Assembly (NCBI RefSeq): GCF_008704205.1
Contig: NZ_VXLC01000027.1
Location: 124,001-188,000, forward strand
DNA from: Nocardia colli
GTDB lineage: Bacteria; Actinomycetota; Actinomycetes; Mycobacteriales; Mycobacteriaceae
Reading direction: 5' to 3'
DNA length: 64,000 bases
Part shown: positions 8,184-16,112 of the stretch, piece after piece
How positions within the stretch are numbered: position 1 is the stretch's first letter
Layout: each line of letters starts with the position of its first letter
The notes under the pieces: generated by a model
What the model was told of the DNA's origin: nothing
What the model saw: only the letters and a program-made list of their open reading frames with translations
Database searches by the model: none
Program-made: the position numbers and the translations under genes

Positions 8184-9902
8184 ATGGGCTTTCTGCAACC
8201 CGAACTGCCGGTGGTCGATATGGCGGAGTGGAGCAAGGGCACCCGCGGCGAGCGAATCCGGCCGATGGCCCGGCACTGGGCCGAGGTGGGATTCGGGACG
8301 CCGGTCGTGCTCCACCTGTTCTACGTCGGCAAGATCTGCCTCTACGTGCTCGGCGGCTGGCTGATCGTGTTGGCCACCAAGGGCATCGATGGGTTCACCG
8401 ACGTGGGTGACTGGTGGTCGGAGCCGATCGTCTTCCAGAAGGCGGTGCTGTACACGCTGCTGTTCGAGGTGGTCGGGCTCGGCTGCGGGTTCGGCCCCCT
8501 GAACAACCGGTTCTTTCCGCCGTTCGGCTCGATCCTGTATTGGTTGCGGCCCAAGACCATTCGGCTGCCGCCATGGCCGGGGCGAATTCCGTTGACCAAG
8601 GGCGACACTCGCACGGCGGTGGATGTCGCGCTGTACGGGGCGTTGCTGGTGATGACGGTGGTCGCGTTGCTGTCCGACGGAACCGGCCCGGTGAGCGAGC
8701 TGGATACGACGGTGGGGCTGCTGCCGATGTGGCAGATCGTGGCGGTGCTCGGCCTGCTCGCACTGATCGGGTTGCGCGACAAGGTGATCTTCCTGGCCGC
8801 CCGCGGCGAGGTGTACGCCACCCTCGCGGTCACCTTCCTGTTCACCGGCACCGACATGATCGTCGCCGCCAAGGTGGTCTTCCTGGTGATCTGGATGGGC
8901 GCGGCGACCTCCAAGTTGAACAAGCACTTCCCGTTCGTGGTGTCCACCATGATGTCCAACAGTCCGGTCTTCCGGCGAAAGTCATTGAAACGCAAGTTCT
9001 TCGAGAACTTCCCCGATGATCTGCGCCCCGGTCGGCTGTCCCGAATCTTCGCGCACAGTGCGACGGCCGTCGAAATGCTGGTTCCGCTGGTGTTGTTCTT
9101 CTCGCACGGCGGTCCGGTGACCGCGATCGCCGCGATCGTGATGGTCGGCTTCCACCTGGGCATCCTGACCGCCGTGCCGATGGGCGTGCCGCTGGAGTGG
9201 AACGTCTTCATGATCTTCGGCGTGCTGGTGCTGTTCGTCGCGCACGCCGACCTCGGACTGCGTGACCTGCACAACCCGGCGCTGGTGGCGGTGTTGTTCG
9301 CGGTGATCGCGGGCATCGTGATCGCCGGAAACCTGTTCCCGCGCAAGATCTCCTTCCTGCCCGGCATGCGCTACTACGCGGGCAACTGGGATACCACGAT
9401 GTGGTGCGTGAAGCCGTCGGCGGCGGCCAAGATCGGGCAGGGGATCGTCGCGATCGCCAGCATGCCGCAGGCGCAGCTGGAGCGGTTCTACGGCAAGGAC
9501 CGCGCGGTGATCCCGATGTTCATGGGCTACGCCTTCCGCGCCATGAACACCCACGGCCGCGCCCTGTTCACCCTCGTCCATCGCGCCATGCCCGCCGGTC
9601 GCGAGGACGAATACACCATCACCGACGGCGAACGCATCTGTAGTACCGCCGTCGGCTGGAACTTCGGCGACGGCCACATGCACAACGAGCAACTGATCGC
9701 CGCGCTGCAGGAGCGCTGCCGGTTCGAACCCGGCGAGGTGCGCATCGTGCTGCTCGACGCCCAGCCGATCCATCAGGACACGCAGGAATATCGACTGGTC
9801 GATGCCGCCACGGGCGAGTTCGAACGCGGATTCGTCTACGTCGCGGACATGGTGACCCGCCAGCCGTGGGCCGACGACGTGCCGGTGCACGTCCGCGACT
9901 GA
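8184..9902 (+). CDS. DUF3556 transmembrane protein
   Basis: A 572-residue protein. The ATG at 8184 (MGFLQPELPVVD) has GGAG upstream; the longer frame from 8100 lacks support. I recognise the start pattern of DUF3556 proteins, followed by PMARHWAEVGFGTP, several membrane helices (for example in VVLHLFYVGKICLYVLGGWL, LYGALLVMTVVALL and AIAAIVMVGFHLGIL), the block WWSEPIVFQKAVLYTLLFEV and the loop RPKTIRLPPWP. The C-terminal 170 residues are soluble. The family is restricted to mycolate-containing actinobacteria and has no assigned function. The 3' end is convergent with the NIPSNAP-like gene, one base apart. Confidence 0.85.
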   Translation: MGFLQPELPVVDMAEWSKGTRGERIRPMARHWAEVGFGTPVVLHLFYVGKICLYVLGGWLIVLATKGIDGFTDVGDWWSEPIVFQKAVLYTLLFEVVGLGCGFGPLNNRFFPPFGSILYWLRPKTIRLPPWPGRIPLTKGDTRTAVDVALYGALLVMTVVALLSDGTGPVSELDTTVGLLPMWQIVAVLGLLALIGLRDKVIFLAARGEVYATLAVTFLFTGTDMIVAAKVVFLVIWMGAATSKLNKHFPFVVSTMMSNSPVFRRKSLKRKFFENFPDDLRPGRLSRIFAHSATAVEMLVPLVLFFSHGGPVTAIAAIVMVGFHLGILTAVPMGVPLEWNVFMIFGVLVLFVAHADLGLRDLHNPALVAVLFAVIAGIVIAGNLFPRKISFLPGMRYYAGNWDTTMWCVKPSAAAKIGQGIVAIASMPQAQLERFYGKDRAVIPMFMGYAFRAMNTHGRALFTLVHRAMPAGREDEYTITDGERICSTAVGWNFGDGHMHNEQLIAALQERCRFEPGEVRIVLLDAQPIHQDTQEYRLVDAATGEFERGFVYVADMVTRQPWADDVPVHVRD

Positions 9903-9903
9903 G

Positions 9904-10218
9904 CTAGTCCTGGTCCGGAAGCATGGGCCGCATGAATGTGCGGTCGTAGCGCAGCACGCACCCGCTCTCGTCCCGGATGCGATCCGCCGCGATGAAATCG
10001 GGATCGACGCCGAACAGCTTTCGATACTGTTCGTAGGCGCTGAGACTGTCGAAACTGAACAGCGCCATGGCCTTGTCGCTGGCCCCTTCGCCGGGCAGGA
10101 AGTAGCCGTGATGGACGCCGCCGTGCCGCTGCACCAGCTCCATCCACCGGCGGCCGAACTGTTCGAATGCCTCGATCTTGGCGGGATCGATCACGTACTC
10201 CACAACACAGGTGATCAC
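9904..10218 (-). CDS. NIPSNAP family protein
   Basis: A 104-residue protein reading MITCVVEYVIDPAKIEAFE, then FGRRWMELVQRHGGVHHGYF and ALFSFDSLSAYEQYRKLFG. This is the ferredoxin-like dimeric alpha-beta barrel fold of the NIPSNAP family, whose members are small and often of unknown role. The start is GTG at 10218. The gene is monocistronic in appearance and convergent with the DUF3556 gene. Confidence 0.8.
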   Translation of the reverse strand: MITCVVEYVIDPAKIEAFEQFGRRWMELVQRHGGVHHGYFLPGEGASDKAMALFSFDSLSAYEQYRKLFGVDPDFIAADRIRDESGCVLRYDRTFMRPMLPDQD

Positions 10219-10367
10219 CAGGTCAGCCTACGGCCGTGACGGTGGCCGGTCAGCGCGCTGCTGTGTTCTGGGTCACATACTGTTTGAGGATCCGGGGCCG
10301 GGGCATACCGCCCGACGGCGCACAGCGCGCCGGCGAAAACTGTGCTTTGGAAGGATCGGTATCTGTC

Positions 10368-10529
10368 GTGGGTTTGCTACTGGTGGGAATCGGTACTGCG
10401 TCAGCCGTCGTGATCGCGACGCATGGTGTGGTGGTCGCCGCGCATCTCGCGCAGCGCCGGCCGGCCCCGCGTCGGCGGGCCGTCGCCGTGGACGTGCACG
10501 CCGCGAACTCCCCGCGCGTATCCGCCTAG
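10368..10529 (+). CDS. small single-pass membrane protein
   Basis: A 53-residue peptide from GTG at 10368, with GGAAGGA about 12 bases upstream. It has one hydrophobic segment (VGLLLVGIGTASAVVIATHG and on into VVVAAHLA) followed by an arginine-rich tail (QRRPAPRRRA), giving an N-out, C-in topology. A longer frame from 10236 exists but its first 44 codons look non-coding. No family recognised. It precedes the RDD gene by about 150 bases. Confidence 0.45.
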   Translation: MGLLLVGIGTASAVVIATHGVVVAAHLAQRRPAPRRRAVAVDVHAANSPRVSA

Positions 10530-10677
10530 TCCGTCCGGCTCGCCTCGAGCCGCGAAACCTCTTCTCTCCCCGCTGTCGTGTCGGTTGTTCGGCCGATGGT
10601 GCGGCCTCGTCGCAGCGAGGACTCTGTTAGAGCAAAGACAGAGCGCCGGGTTCCGGCACTGCGAAGAGGTGCACACG

Positions 10678-11622
10678 ATGGCCGAGCACATTCCGCCGCC
10701 CGACCGGGCTCCGGCGAATCGGCGAATCGCCGCATGGGCGGTCGATTTCGGTCTCATCCTCTGTGTGGCGGTGCTGCTCGGCTCGGTGACCCATTACCGG
10801 ATCGCCGACTACCTCTCCAACTGGCCCGGGCTCGCGGAGGAGGGCGGCTGGAATCTCTTCCGCGCGAACGGGGATTGGGGCGGCGCGGGAAAAGCGTTCG
10901 GGTGGGACGTCTTCGGTGAGATCCTGCTCCTCGTCGCCGAGGCGTTCGTCGCCCTGGTCTTGATCGTGTTCGCCTACCAGTTCGCGGCGCTGGCCTGGAA
11001 GGGGCGCACGCTCGGAAAGTTCTTGCTGGACATTCGGGTTCATTCGCTCACGGATCCGCAGGGCGTCCTGAGCAAGTGGCAGTCGGCCCGGCGGGCGGTC
11101 GCGAGCACGCTGGTGGATGTCGGACTGTATTCCGCTGCCTGCATCGCGCTGCTCGCGGGCAAGTTCGTGCTCTCTCTTGTTCTTTGGGTTGCCGCCGTGG
11201 TGGCGCTGGTTTTCAACGCGGTCCCGTTGGCAGGCGGTCGAACGGTGATCGATCGCCTCGCGGGGACGACGGTCGTTCGCGCCGGGCTGTACCAAAAGTC
11301 TTGGCAGGCAGCCAGAGACGCGGCCATCGTCGAGCGCGGAGCCCAGCGCGCGCAGGTGGGCGCCGAACGGATGCGTGCGGTCACCAGCGCCATGCAGGAA
11401 AAGGCGCAGCACCTCGCCGAGGACGAACGGCTCCGGCAGCTGCGCGAATCGAACCAGGCCGCACAGCTGCGCCGGATCGGGCAGGACGCCGGCCGCCACA
11501 CCGGCGCGGCGGCCAGGCAGTTGCTCAATTCCGAACGCGGACAGCAGGCGCAGGACACGGCCAAGAAGGTCAGCTCGAATCTCCGTGCGGTCTACGACAA
11601 ACGACGCGGCACGCGTAGCTGA
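10678..11622 (+). CDS. RDD family membrane protein with coiled-coil-like C-terminus
   Basis: A 314-residue protein from ATG 10678 (MAEHIPPPDRAP), with GAAGAGG about 10 bases upstream. RRIAAWAVDFGLILCVAVLL carries the Arg and Asp of the RDD signature, and KGRTLGKFLLDIRV is the second conserved block of the family. Three or four membrane helices end near residue 190. The remaining 120 residues are charged and rich in Ala, Gln, Glu and Arg (AQRAQVGAERMRAVTSAMQE, AEDERLRQLRESNQAAQLRR), and look helical or coiled-coil. RDD proteins are poorly understood; some act in ion transport. The long cytoplasmic tail is unusual for the family. Confidence 0.8.
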   Translation: MAEHIPPPDRAPANRRIAAWAVDFGLILCVAVLLGSVTHYRIADYLSNWPGLAEEGGWNLFRANGDWGGAGKAFGWDVFGEILLLVAEAFVALVLIVFAYQFAALAWKGRTLGKFLLDIRVHSLTDPQGVLSKWQSARRAVASTLVDVGLYSAACIALLAGKFVLSLVLWVAAVVALVFNAVPLAGGRTVIDRLAGTTVVRAGLYQKSWQAARDAAIVERGAQRAQVGAERMRAVTSAMQEKAQHLAEDERLRQLRESNQAAQLRRIGQDAGRHTGAAARQLLNSERGQQAQDTAKKVSSNLRAVYDKRRGTRS

Positions 11623-11628
11623 TCCGCG

Positions 11629-12297
11629 TCACCCGTCGATACGGGCCACCTCGCTGAGTGCGAGGGTTCCGCCGCCCTTGGGCGCATCGATGCGAACGGC
11701 CACCGACGCGCGGGCGGGCAGGTCGGCCTCGGTCGGGAACCAAATCCGTTCCCGGTCAACCAGAATGATCAATCCATCGTGATCGCCGACCGGGGTGAAA
11801 TCGGGCAGCCGCGGCGTGAAGGCGTCGAGACCATACGCCTCGGCGAGTTCGCCGACCGCTTGCTGAACGTCGGGCACGCCGATGCCGACCTCGCTGATCG
11901 AGAGCAGCCGAGGCGTCTCGCCGATACTGGCCGGAACCCCGGCGTCGGCGGCTCGTGCGATGAGCTCCAGCACGATCCCATCCGGCCCGCGGAAGTAGAC
12001 CGAGCGCGAATCCCAGCCGGGCGGACCCTCGATGACCTCGGAGCCGTTCGCCGCGATCAGAGCCACCCGACGCCTCAACCACTTCCGCGCAAGCCCGAAA
12101 TCGTCTGGGGAAATCCCGAACGCCAGATGATGCGCGCCCGTGAAACTTTCGCCGCGGGTCAACACGAGCGTGCTGAGGCCGATTTCCACCGTCACATGAT
12201 CGCCGTCGACCACGACCGGTAGTTCGAGCACGTCACGGTAGAAATCCGCCGCCGTGCCGAGATCCGTTGTGCTGATGGCTACTTCGTGAATCTTCAT
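11629..12297 (-). CDS. VOC family protein with two vicinal-oxygen-chelate modules
   Basis: A 222-residue protein. Residues 1-112 read MKIHEVAISTTDLGTAADFY, ELPVVVDGDHVTVEIG and VYFRGPDGIVLELIAR, a typical glyoxalase/bleomycin-resistance fold module. Residues 130-222 start again with LLSISEVGIGVPDVQQAVGE, a second, more diverged module. Its reaction cannot be inferred. The promoter region carries a MerR-type operator with a 19-base spacer, so it may respond to a small-molecule or redox signal. It is convergent with the RDD gene, six bases apart. Confidence 0.8.
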   Translation of the reverse strand: MKIHEVAISTTDLGTAADFYRDVLELPVVVDGDHVTVEIGLSTLVLTRGESFTGAHHLAFGISPDDFGLARKWLRRRVALIAANGSEVIEGPPGWDSRSVYFRGPDGIVLELIARAADAGVPASIGETPRLLSISEVGIGVPDVQQAVGELAEAYGLDAFTPRLPDFTPVGDHDGLIILVDRERIWFPTEADLPARASVAVRIDAPKGGGTLALSEVARIDG

Positions 12298-12330
12298 GAC
12301 GGCCCCTTCGGTTTCCTGCGGTCGGCTCCG

Positions 12331-12361
12331 AGGCTAGATCCTCAACAGCGGTTGAGGTCAA
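12331..12361 (-). promoter_or_regulatory. MerR/SoxR-type promoter upstream of the VOC gene
   Basis: On the minus strand TTGACC (12361-12356) and TAGCCT (12336-12331) are separated by 19 bases, the over-long spacer typical of MerR-family activated promoters. The spacer and -35 contain the perfect dyad CCTCAAC-N4-GTTGAGG (12340-12357 on the plus strand). The predicted transcription start is about 27 bases before the ATG at 12297. No merR gene is in the window. Confidence 0.6.
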
Positions 12362-12454
12362 ACGCCCCGTTGTGCCGCATGACGTTTGGGTATCCGCCAT
12401 GCGGACAGCGATTGACAGGCCGTCGAACCGGACATACAGTCCCTCCTCAAAGTA

Positions 12455-12471
12455 ATTGGAAACTTTCCTAA
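12455..12471. promoter_or_regulatory. dyad GGAAA-C-TTTCC upstream of the ROK gene
   Basis: GGAAA and TTTCC at 12458-12468 are symmetrical around 12463, within an AT-rich patch (12451-12475) 40-55 bases before the GTG start of the ROK regulator. GGAAA/TTTCC dyads are plausible ROK or LacI-type sugar-repressor sites, so this may be the autoregulatory operator of the sugar operon. Confidence 0.45.
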
Positions 12472-12509
12472 TAGTTCACCCGATGTGGGGTGAGAGGAGG
12501 GGGTGTCAC

Positions 12510-13691
12510 GTGACCACGCGACCGACCCTCGCCGGCACACCCAGCCTGCTGCGCGCGATCAACGATCGCGCCGCGCTGGAGCTGCTGCTCGCCAACGGAC
12601 CGCTGTCCCGGACCCAAATCGGCACGCTCACCGGCCTTTCCAAGCCGACCGCCTCCCAGCTGCTCGGTCGCTTGGAGGCCGCCGGCCTGGTCGTCCCGGT
12701 CGGCACCATGGCCGGCGGCCCGGGGCCGAATGCTCAGCTGTACCAAGTGAATCCGGCCGCCGGGTATGTCGCCGGACTCGACGTGACGGCCTCCCGGATC
12801 CGAATCGCGGTCGCGGACATCACCGGTCGCACCCTCGCCGAACACGAGGTGTCCACCAAAGGCTGGCCCGCCGCCGAAACCATCACCCGGGTGGGCGAGG
12901 CGGTCGGCGAGGCGGTCGAACTGGCCGGGCTCGCCGAGGGCATCTGCTGCGAGGTGGTCATCGGCATCGGCGGCGCGCTCGATCCCGCGACCGGCAAACT
13001 TCGCTATGCGACGCATTTGCCCGGCTGGCACTCGCCGCGCCTGATCGCCGAGCTGGAGGCAGCGATCGGCTGCTCGGTGTCGATCGAGAACGACGTCAAT
13101 CTCGCCGCCATCGCCGAACAGGCGCACGGGGCGGCGCAAGGGTGCGAGGACTTCGTGCTGCTCTGGACCGGCGTCGGGGTCGGCGCGGCGATCGTGATCG
13201 CCGGCCGCTTGCATCGCGGTTTCCACAGCGGCGCAGGCGAAGTCGGCTACATGCCGCTGCCCGGCGCGCCGATCGTGCACGACGTGCGCCGGAAGAACTC
13301 CGGCGGCTTCCAGCAATTGGCCGGTGCGCCGGCGGTTTTGGCGCTCGCCAAGCAGCACGGTCTGTCCGCGCCGACGGCCGCCCGGGTGGTGGCCGAGGCA
13401 TTGGAGACGCCCGGCTCGGGCGACGCGTTCCTGGTCGAGTTCGCCGACCGGCTCGCGCTCGGACTGGCCTCGATCGTCTCGGTGGTCGACCCCGAGCTGC
13501 TGATCCTGGCCGGCGACGTGCCGAGCGCCGGCGGCGAACGGCTGCGGGCGCTGGTCGAAGAGGCGTTGACCGAACTCACCTTTCCGCGTCCCGAGGTGCG
13601 TTCGAGCACCCTGCCGGGCTCGCCGGTATTGCACGGCGCGCTGGAACGCGCCTTGGCCACGACGCGGGACTCCGTGTTCTCGACCCATTGA
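12510..13691 (+). CDS. ROK family transcriptional regulator
   Basis: A 393-residue protein from GTG 12510, preceded by GAGAGGAGGGGG. The N-terminal winged helix-turn-helix reads RAALELLLANGPLSRTQIGT then LTGLSKPTASQLLGRLEAAG. The ROK domain follows from residue about 85, with GYVAGLDVTASRIRIAVADI, VVIGIGGALDPATG, LLWTGVGVGAAIVIAGRLHR and SGAGEVGYMP. The zinc-binding features of many ROK proteins are missing: the usual Glu-x-Gly-His is EVGY here and no CxCGxxGCxE motif follows. It therefore probably lacks kinase activity and serves as the sugar-responsive repressor of the transporter operon immediately downstream. Confidence 0.85.
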   Translation: MTTRPTLAGTPSLLRAINDRAALELLLANGPLSRTQIGTLTGLSKPTASQLLGRLEAAGLVVPVGTMAGGPGPNAQLYQVNPAAGYVAGLDVTASRIRIAVADITGRTLAEHEVSTKGWPAAETITRVGEAVGEAVELAGLAEGICCEVVIGIGGALDPATGKLRYATHLPGWHSPRLIAELEAAIGCSVSIENDVNLAAIAEQAHGAAQGCEDFVLLWTGVGVGAAIVIAGRLHRGFHSGAGEVGYMPLPGAPIVHDVRRKNSGGFQQLAGAPAVLALAKQHGLSAPTAARVVAEALETPGSGDAFLVEFADRLALGLASIVSVVDPELLILAGDVPSAGGERLRALVEEALTELTFPRPEVRSSTLPGSPVLHGALERALATTRDSVFSTH

Positions 13692-13727
13692 TCCGCCGCA
13701 CAACAGCAGTACCCAGGAGAACCGCAC

Positions 13728-15068
13728 ATGCGCAGAACAACCCGCCGCACCCTCGCCGCCCTCACCGCATGCGCGACTACCGCGCTGTTGCTCACCGCCT
13801 GTACCGGCCAGAGTTCCACCGGCGGTGACGACGGATCGGCCGAGGGCAAGGACGTCACCATCACCTTCTGGCACGGCTGGAGCCAGGACACCGAGGTCAA
13901 GGCGATCGAGGACAACATCGCCGCGTTCGAGAAGCTGCACCCGAACATCCACGTCAAGCCGGTCGGCAATATCGCCGACGACAAGCTCGAGCAGGCGCTG
14001 CGCGGCGGCGGGCGCGACGCCCCGGACGTGGTGTCCTCGTTCACCACCGACAATGTCGGCAAGTTCTGCGCCGCCAAGGTCTGGGCGGATCTCGCGCCGT
14101 TCCTGAAGAAGGACGGCATCGACCCGGCCACGACATTCCCGGCCGGGATGTTGAAGTACAGCCAGTTCGAGGGAAATCAGTGCGCGCTGCCGCTGCTGGG
14201 CGACTCGTATGGCCTGTATTACAACAAGACCGCGTTCGCGGCGGCCGGAATCGCTTCGCCACCAAAGACATTCAGTGAGTTCGAGGCGGCGGCGCTGAAG
14301 CTGACCATCGCCGAGGGCGACAGCTTCAAACAGCTCGGCTTCCTGCCGAACTACCACGGCTACGAGACGGCCGCCACGCGCTACCTGGCCCAGTACGGCG
14401 CCGACTACTTCGCCGCGGACGGGAAGTCGAACATCGCCACCGATCCCAAGGTCGCCGCGATGTTCGCCTGGCAGAAGGACCTGATCGCCAAGCTCGGCGG
14501 GTACGACAAGCTGGAGAAGTACCGCACCACCTTCGGGGAGGAGTTCAGCGCCAAGAATCCGTTCCACACTGGCCAGGTGGCCATGTCCCTGGACGGCGAG
14601 TGGCGCACCGCCTCGATCGCGGAGAACCCGGTGAGCTTCGACTGGGCCACCGCGCCGTTCCCGGTGCCGGACGACCAGGCCGCCACCTATGGCCGCGGCT
14701 ACCAGACCGGCACCATCATCGGCATCGCCAACTCCAGCCAAAAGCAGACCGCCGCTTGGCAATTGGTGAAGTACCTGACCACCGACACCGACGCGGTGGT
14801 GAGCTTCGCCAACGCCATCCACAACGTGCCGAGCACCAACGCGGCGCTGAATTCGCCGAAGCTGACCGCCGATCCGAACTTCAAGACCTTCATCGACATC
14901 GCGAAGAACCCGCATTCCTCCACCACGCCGTCGAGCATCAACGGTGGCGCGTACCAGCTTTCGCTGCGCAACTTCGGCTACGACTACGAGGCGGGCAAGA
15001 CCGAGCTCGCGGCGGGCCTGGCCGCGACCGCGAAGGAAATCGACGAGGCGATCGTCCAGGCGAAGTGA
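13728..15068 (+). CDS. ABC transporter sugar-binding lipoprotein
   Basis: A 446-residue extracellular solute-binding protein (family 1), preceded by AGGAG at a suitable distance. A signal peptide ends in the lipobox LLLTAC, giving lipidated Cys25. Typical blocks are DVTITFWHGWSQDTEVKAIE, APDVVSSFTTDNVG, ALPLLGDSYGLYYNKTAFAA and GQVAMSLDGEW. It captures a sugar outside the membrane and hands it to the two permeases downstream. The neighbouring GH4 hydrolase and BadF-type kinase suggest a disaccharide of glucose or N-acetylglucosamine type. Confidence 0.88.
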   Translation: MRRTTRRTLAALTACATTALLLTACTGQSSTGGDDGSAEGKDVTITFWHGWSQDTEVKAIEDNIAAFEKLHPNIHVKPVGNIADDKLEQALRGGGRDAPDVVSSFTTDNVGKFCAAKVWADLAPFLKKDGIDPATTFPAGMLKYSQFEGNQCALPLLGDSYGLYYNKTAFAAAGIASPPKTFSEFEAAALKLTIAEGDSFKQLGFLPNYHGYETAATRYLAQYGADYFAADGKSNIATDPKVAAMFAWQKDLIAKLGGYDKLEKYRTTFGEEFSAKNPFHTGQVAMSLDGEWRTASIAENPVSFDWATAPFPVPDDQAATYGRGYQTGTIIGIANSSQKQTAAWQLVKYLTTDTDAVVSFANAIHNVPSTNAALNSPKLTADPNFKTFIDIAKNPHSSTTPSSINGGAYQLSLRNFGYDYEAGKTELAAGLAATAKEIDEAIVQAK

Positions 15069-15075
15069 TGTAGCG

Positions 15076-16035
15076 ATGGCATCGATGACCGCGACCGTCC
15101 CGGCGGCGCTGAAACGCAAGCGCCGCCGGGCGAATCTGCGCACCCTGGCGTTCCTGTCGCCGTGGCTGATCGGGTTCGGCTTCTTCTTCGCCTACCCGCT
15201 GCTGTCCACCCTCTACTTCTCCTTCATGAAGTACGACGGGTTCGCCGCGCCCACCTTCACCGGCCTGAAGAACTGGGACTACGTCCTGGACAAGTACCCG
15301 TTCTTCTGGCAGGGGCTGGGCAACACGCTGTGGCTGGTGCTGATCATGGTGACGCTGCGTGTGGTCTTCGGACTGGGCATCGGGCTGCTGGTCACCAAGA
15401 TCAAGACCGGGCTCGGGTTCTTCCGCACGGTGTTCTATCTGCCGTTCCTCGCGCCGCCGGTAGCGGCCACCATCGCCTTCGCCTTCCTGCTGAACCCGGG
15501 GACCGGGCCGGTCAACCACCTGCTCGGCAATCTCGGTCTGCCGCAACCGGGTTGGTTCACCGATCCGGAATGGTCGAAGCCCGCGCTGACCATGCTGGCG
15601 CTGTGGGGCATCGGCGATCTGATGGTCATCTTCACCGCGGCGCTGCTGGATGTGTCGCGGGAGCAGTACGAGGCGGCCGAGCTGGACGGCGCGGGCGCCT
15701 GGCAGCGATTCCGGTATGTCACCCTGCCGAACATCACGCCCATCGTGCTGTTCGCGGTGGTGACCGGCGTGATCCAGACGATGCAGTACTACACCCAGGC
15801 GATGGTCGCGGGGAAGGTCGCCAGCGGCAAGGCGGGCAACTCGGGCGAGGCGTTCGAGGCCGGCTACCCGCACGGCTCGACCTGGACGCTGCCGCAGATG
15901 GTCTACAACCTCGGCTTCCAGCGCTTCGATCTCGGGTCCGCGTGTGTCGTCGCGGTGATCCTGTTCGCCCTGTCGATGGCGTTCACCGCATTGCTGCTGC
16001 GGCGCAAATCCGGCTTCTTGCAGGAGGACGCATGA
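15076..16035 (+). CDS. sugar ABC transporter permease (first)
   Basis: A 319-residue integral membrane protein of the MalF/LacF type. The start at ATG 15076 is seven bases after the binding-protein stop. Basic residues KRKRRRANLR precede the first helix (LAFLSPWLIGFGFFFAYPLL). The permease EAA loop is YEAAELDGAGAWQRFRYVTL, the site that contacts the ATPase. No ATP-binding gene is in the operon; a shared MsiK-like ATPase encoded elsewhere is the usual solution in actinobacteria. It ends in an ATGA overlap with a 26-codon mini-ORF. Confidence 0.9.
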   Translation: MASMTATVPAALKRKRRRANLRTLAFLSPWLIGFGFFFAYPLLSTLYFSFMKYDGFAAPTFTGLKNWDYVLDKYPFFWQGLGNTLWLVLIMVTLRVVFGLGIGLLVTKIKTGLGFFRTVFYLPFLAPPVAATIAFAFLLNPGTGPVNHLLGNLGLPQPGWFTDPEWSKPALTMLALWGIGDLMVIFTAALLDVSREQYEAAELDGAGAWQRFRYVTLPNITPIVLFAVVTGVIQTMQYYTQAMVAGKVASGKAGNSGEAFEAGYPHGSTWTLPQMVYNLGFQRFDLGSACVVAVILFALSMAFTALLLRRKSGFLQEDA

Positions 16036-16092
16036 GTGGGTCAGGCCCGGAGGCGGCAGCCCGCGTAACCACGGAGGGCCCCCACTCATGCG
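16029..16092. repeat. 12-bp inverted repeat between the permease genes
   Basis: CGCATGAGTGGG at 16029-16040 is exactly the inverse of CCCACTCATGCG at 16081-16092, with a 40-base loop that itself contains GGCCC/GGGCC-like segments. The left arm covers the stop of the first permease. The unit could fold as an mRNA hairpin affecting translation of the second permease, or be a small palindromic repeat element inserted in the operon; repeated copies elsewhere would be needed to decide. Confidence 0.6.
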
Positions 16093-16112
16093 AGGTAGGC
16101 ACAGCGCGATGA
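16032..16112 (+). CDS. 26-codon mini-ORF bridging two permease genes
   Basis: ATG at 16032 overlaps the stop of the first permease (ATGA), is preceded by AGGAGG, and the frame ends at TGA 16110-16112, which overlaps the ATG at 16109 of the second permease (again ATGA). The peptide starts MSGSGPEAAARVTTEG and ends GTAR; it has no membrane or signal character. The simplest role is translational coupling between the two permeases. It may be the former N-terminus of the second permease displaced by a small palindromic insertion. Confidence 0.45.
   Translation: MSGSGPEAAARVTTEGPHSCEVGTAR

Noticed and set aside
12468..15143. An 891-codon open frame on the minus strand opposite the ROK and binding-protein genes
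   Set aside because: It is a shadow of two well-supported plus-strand genes; its composition is arginine/glycine/valine-rich low-complexity text with no motif, as expected for antisense of high-GC coding DNA.
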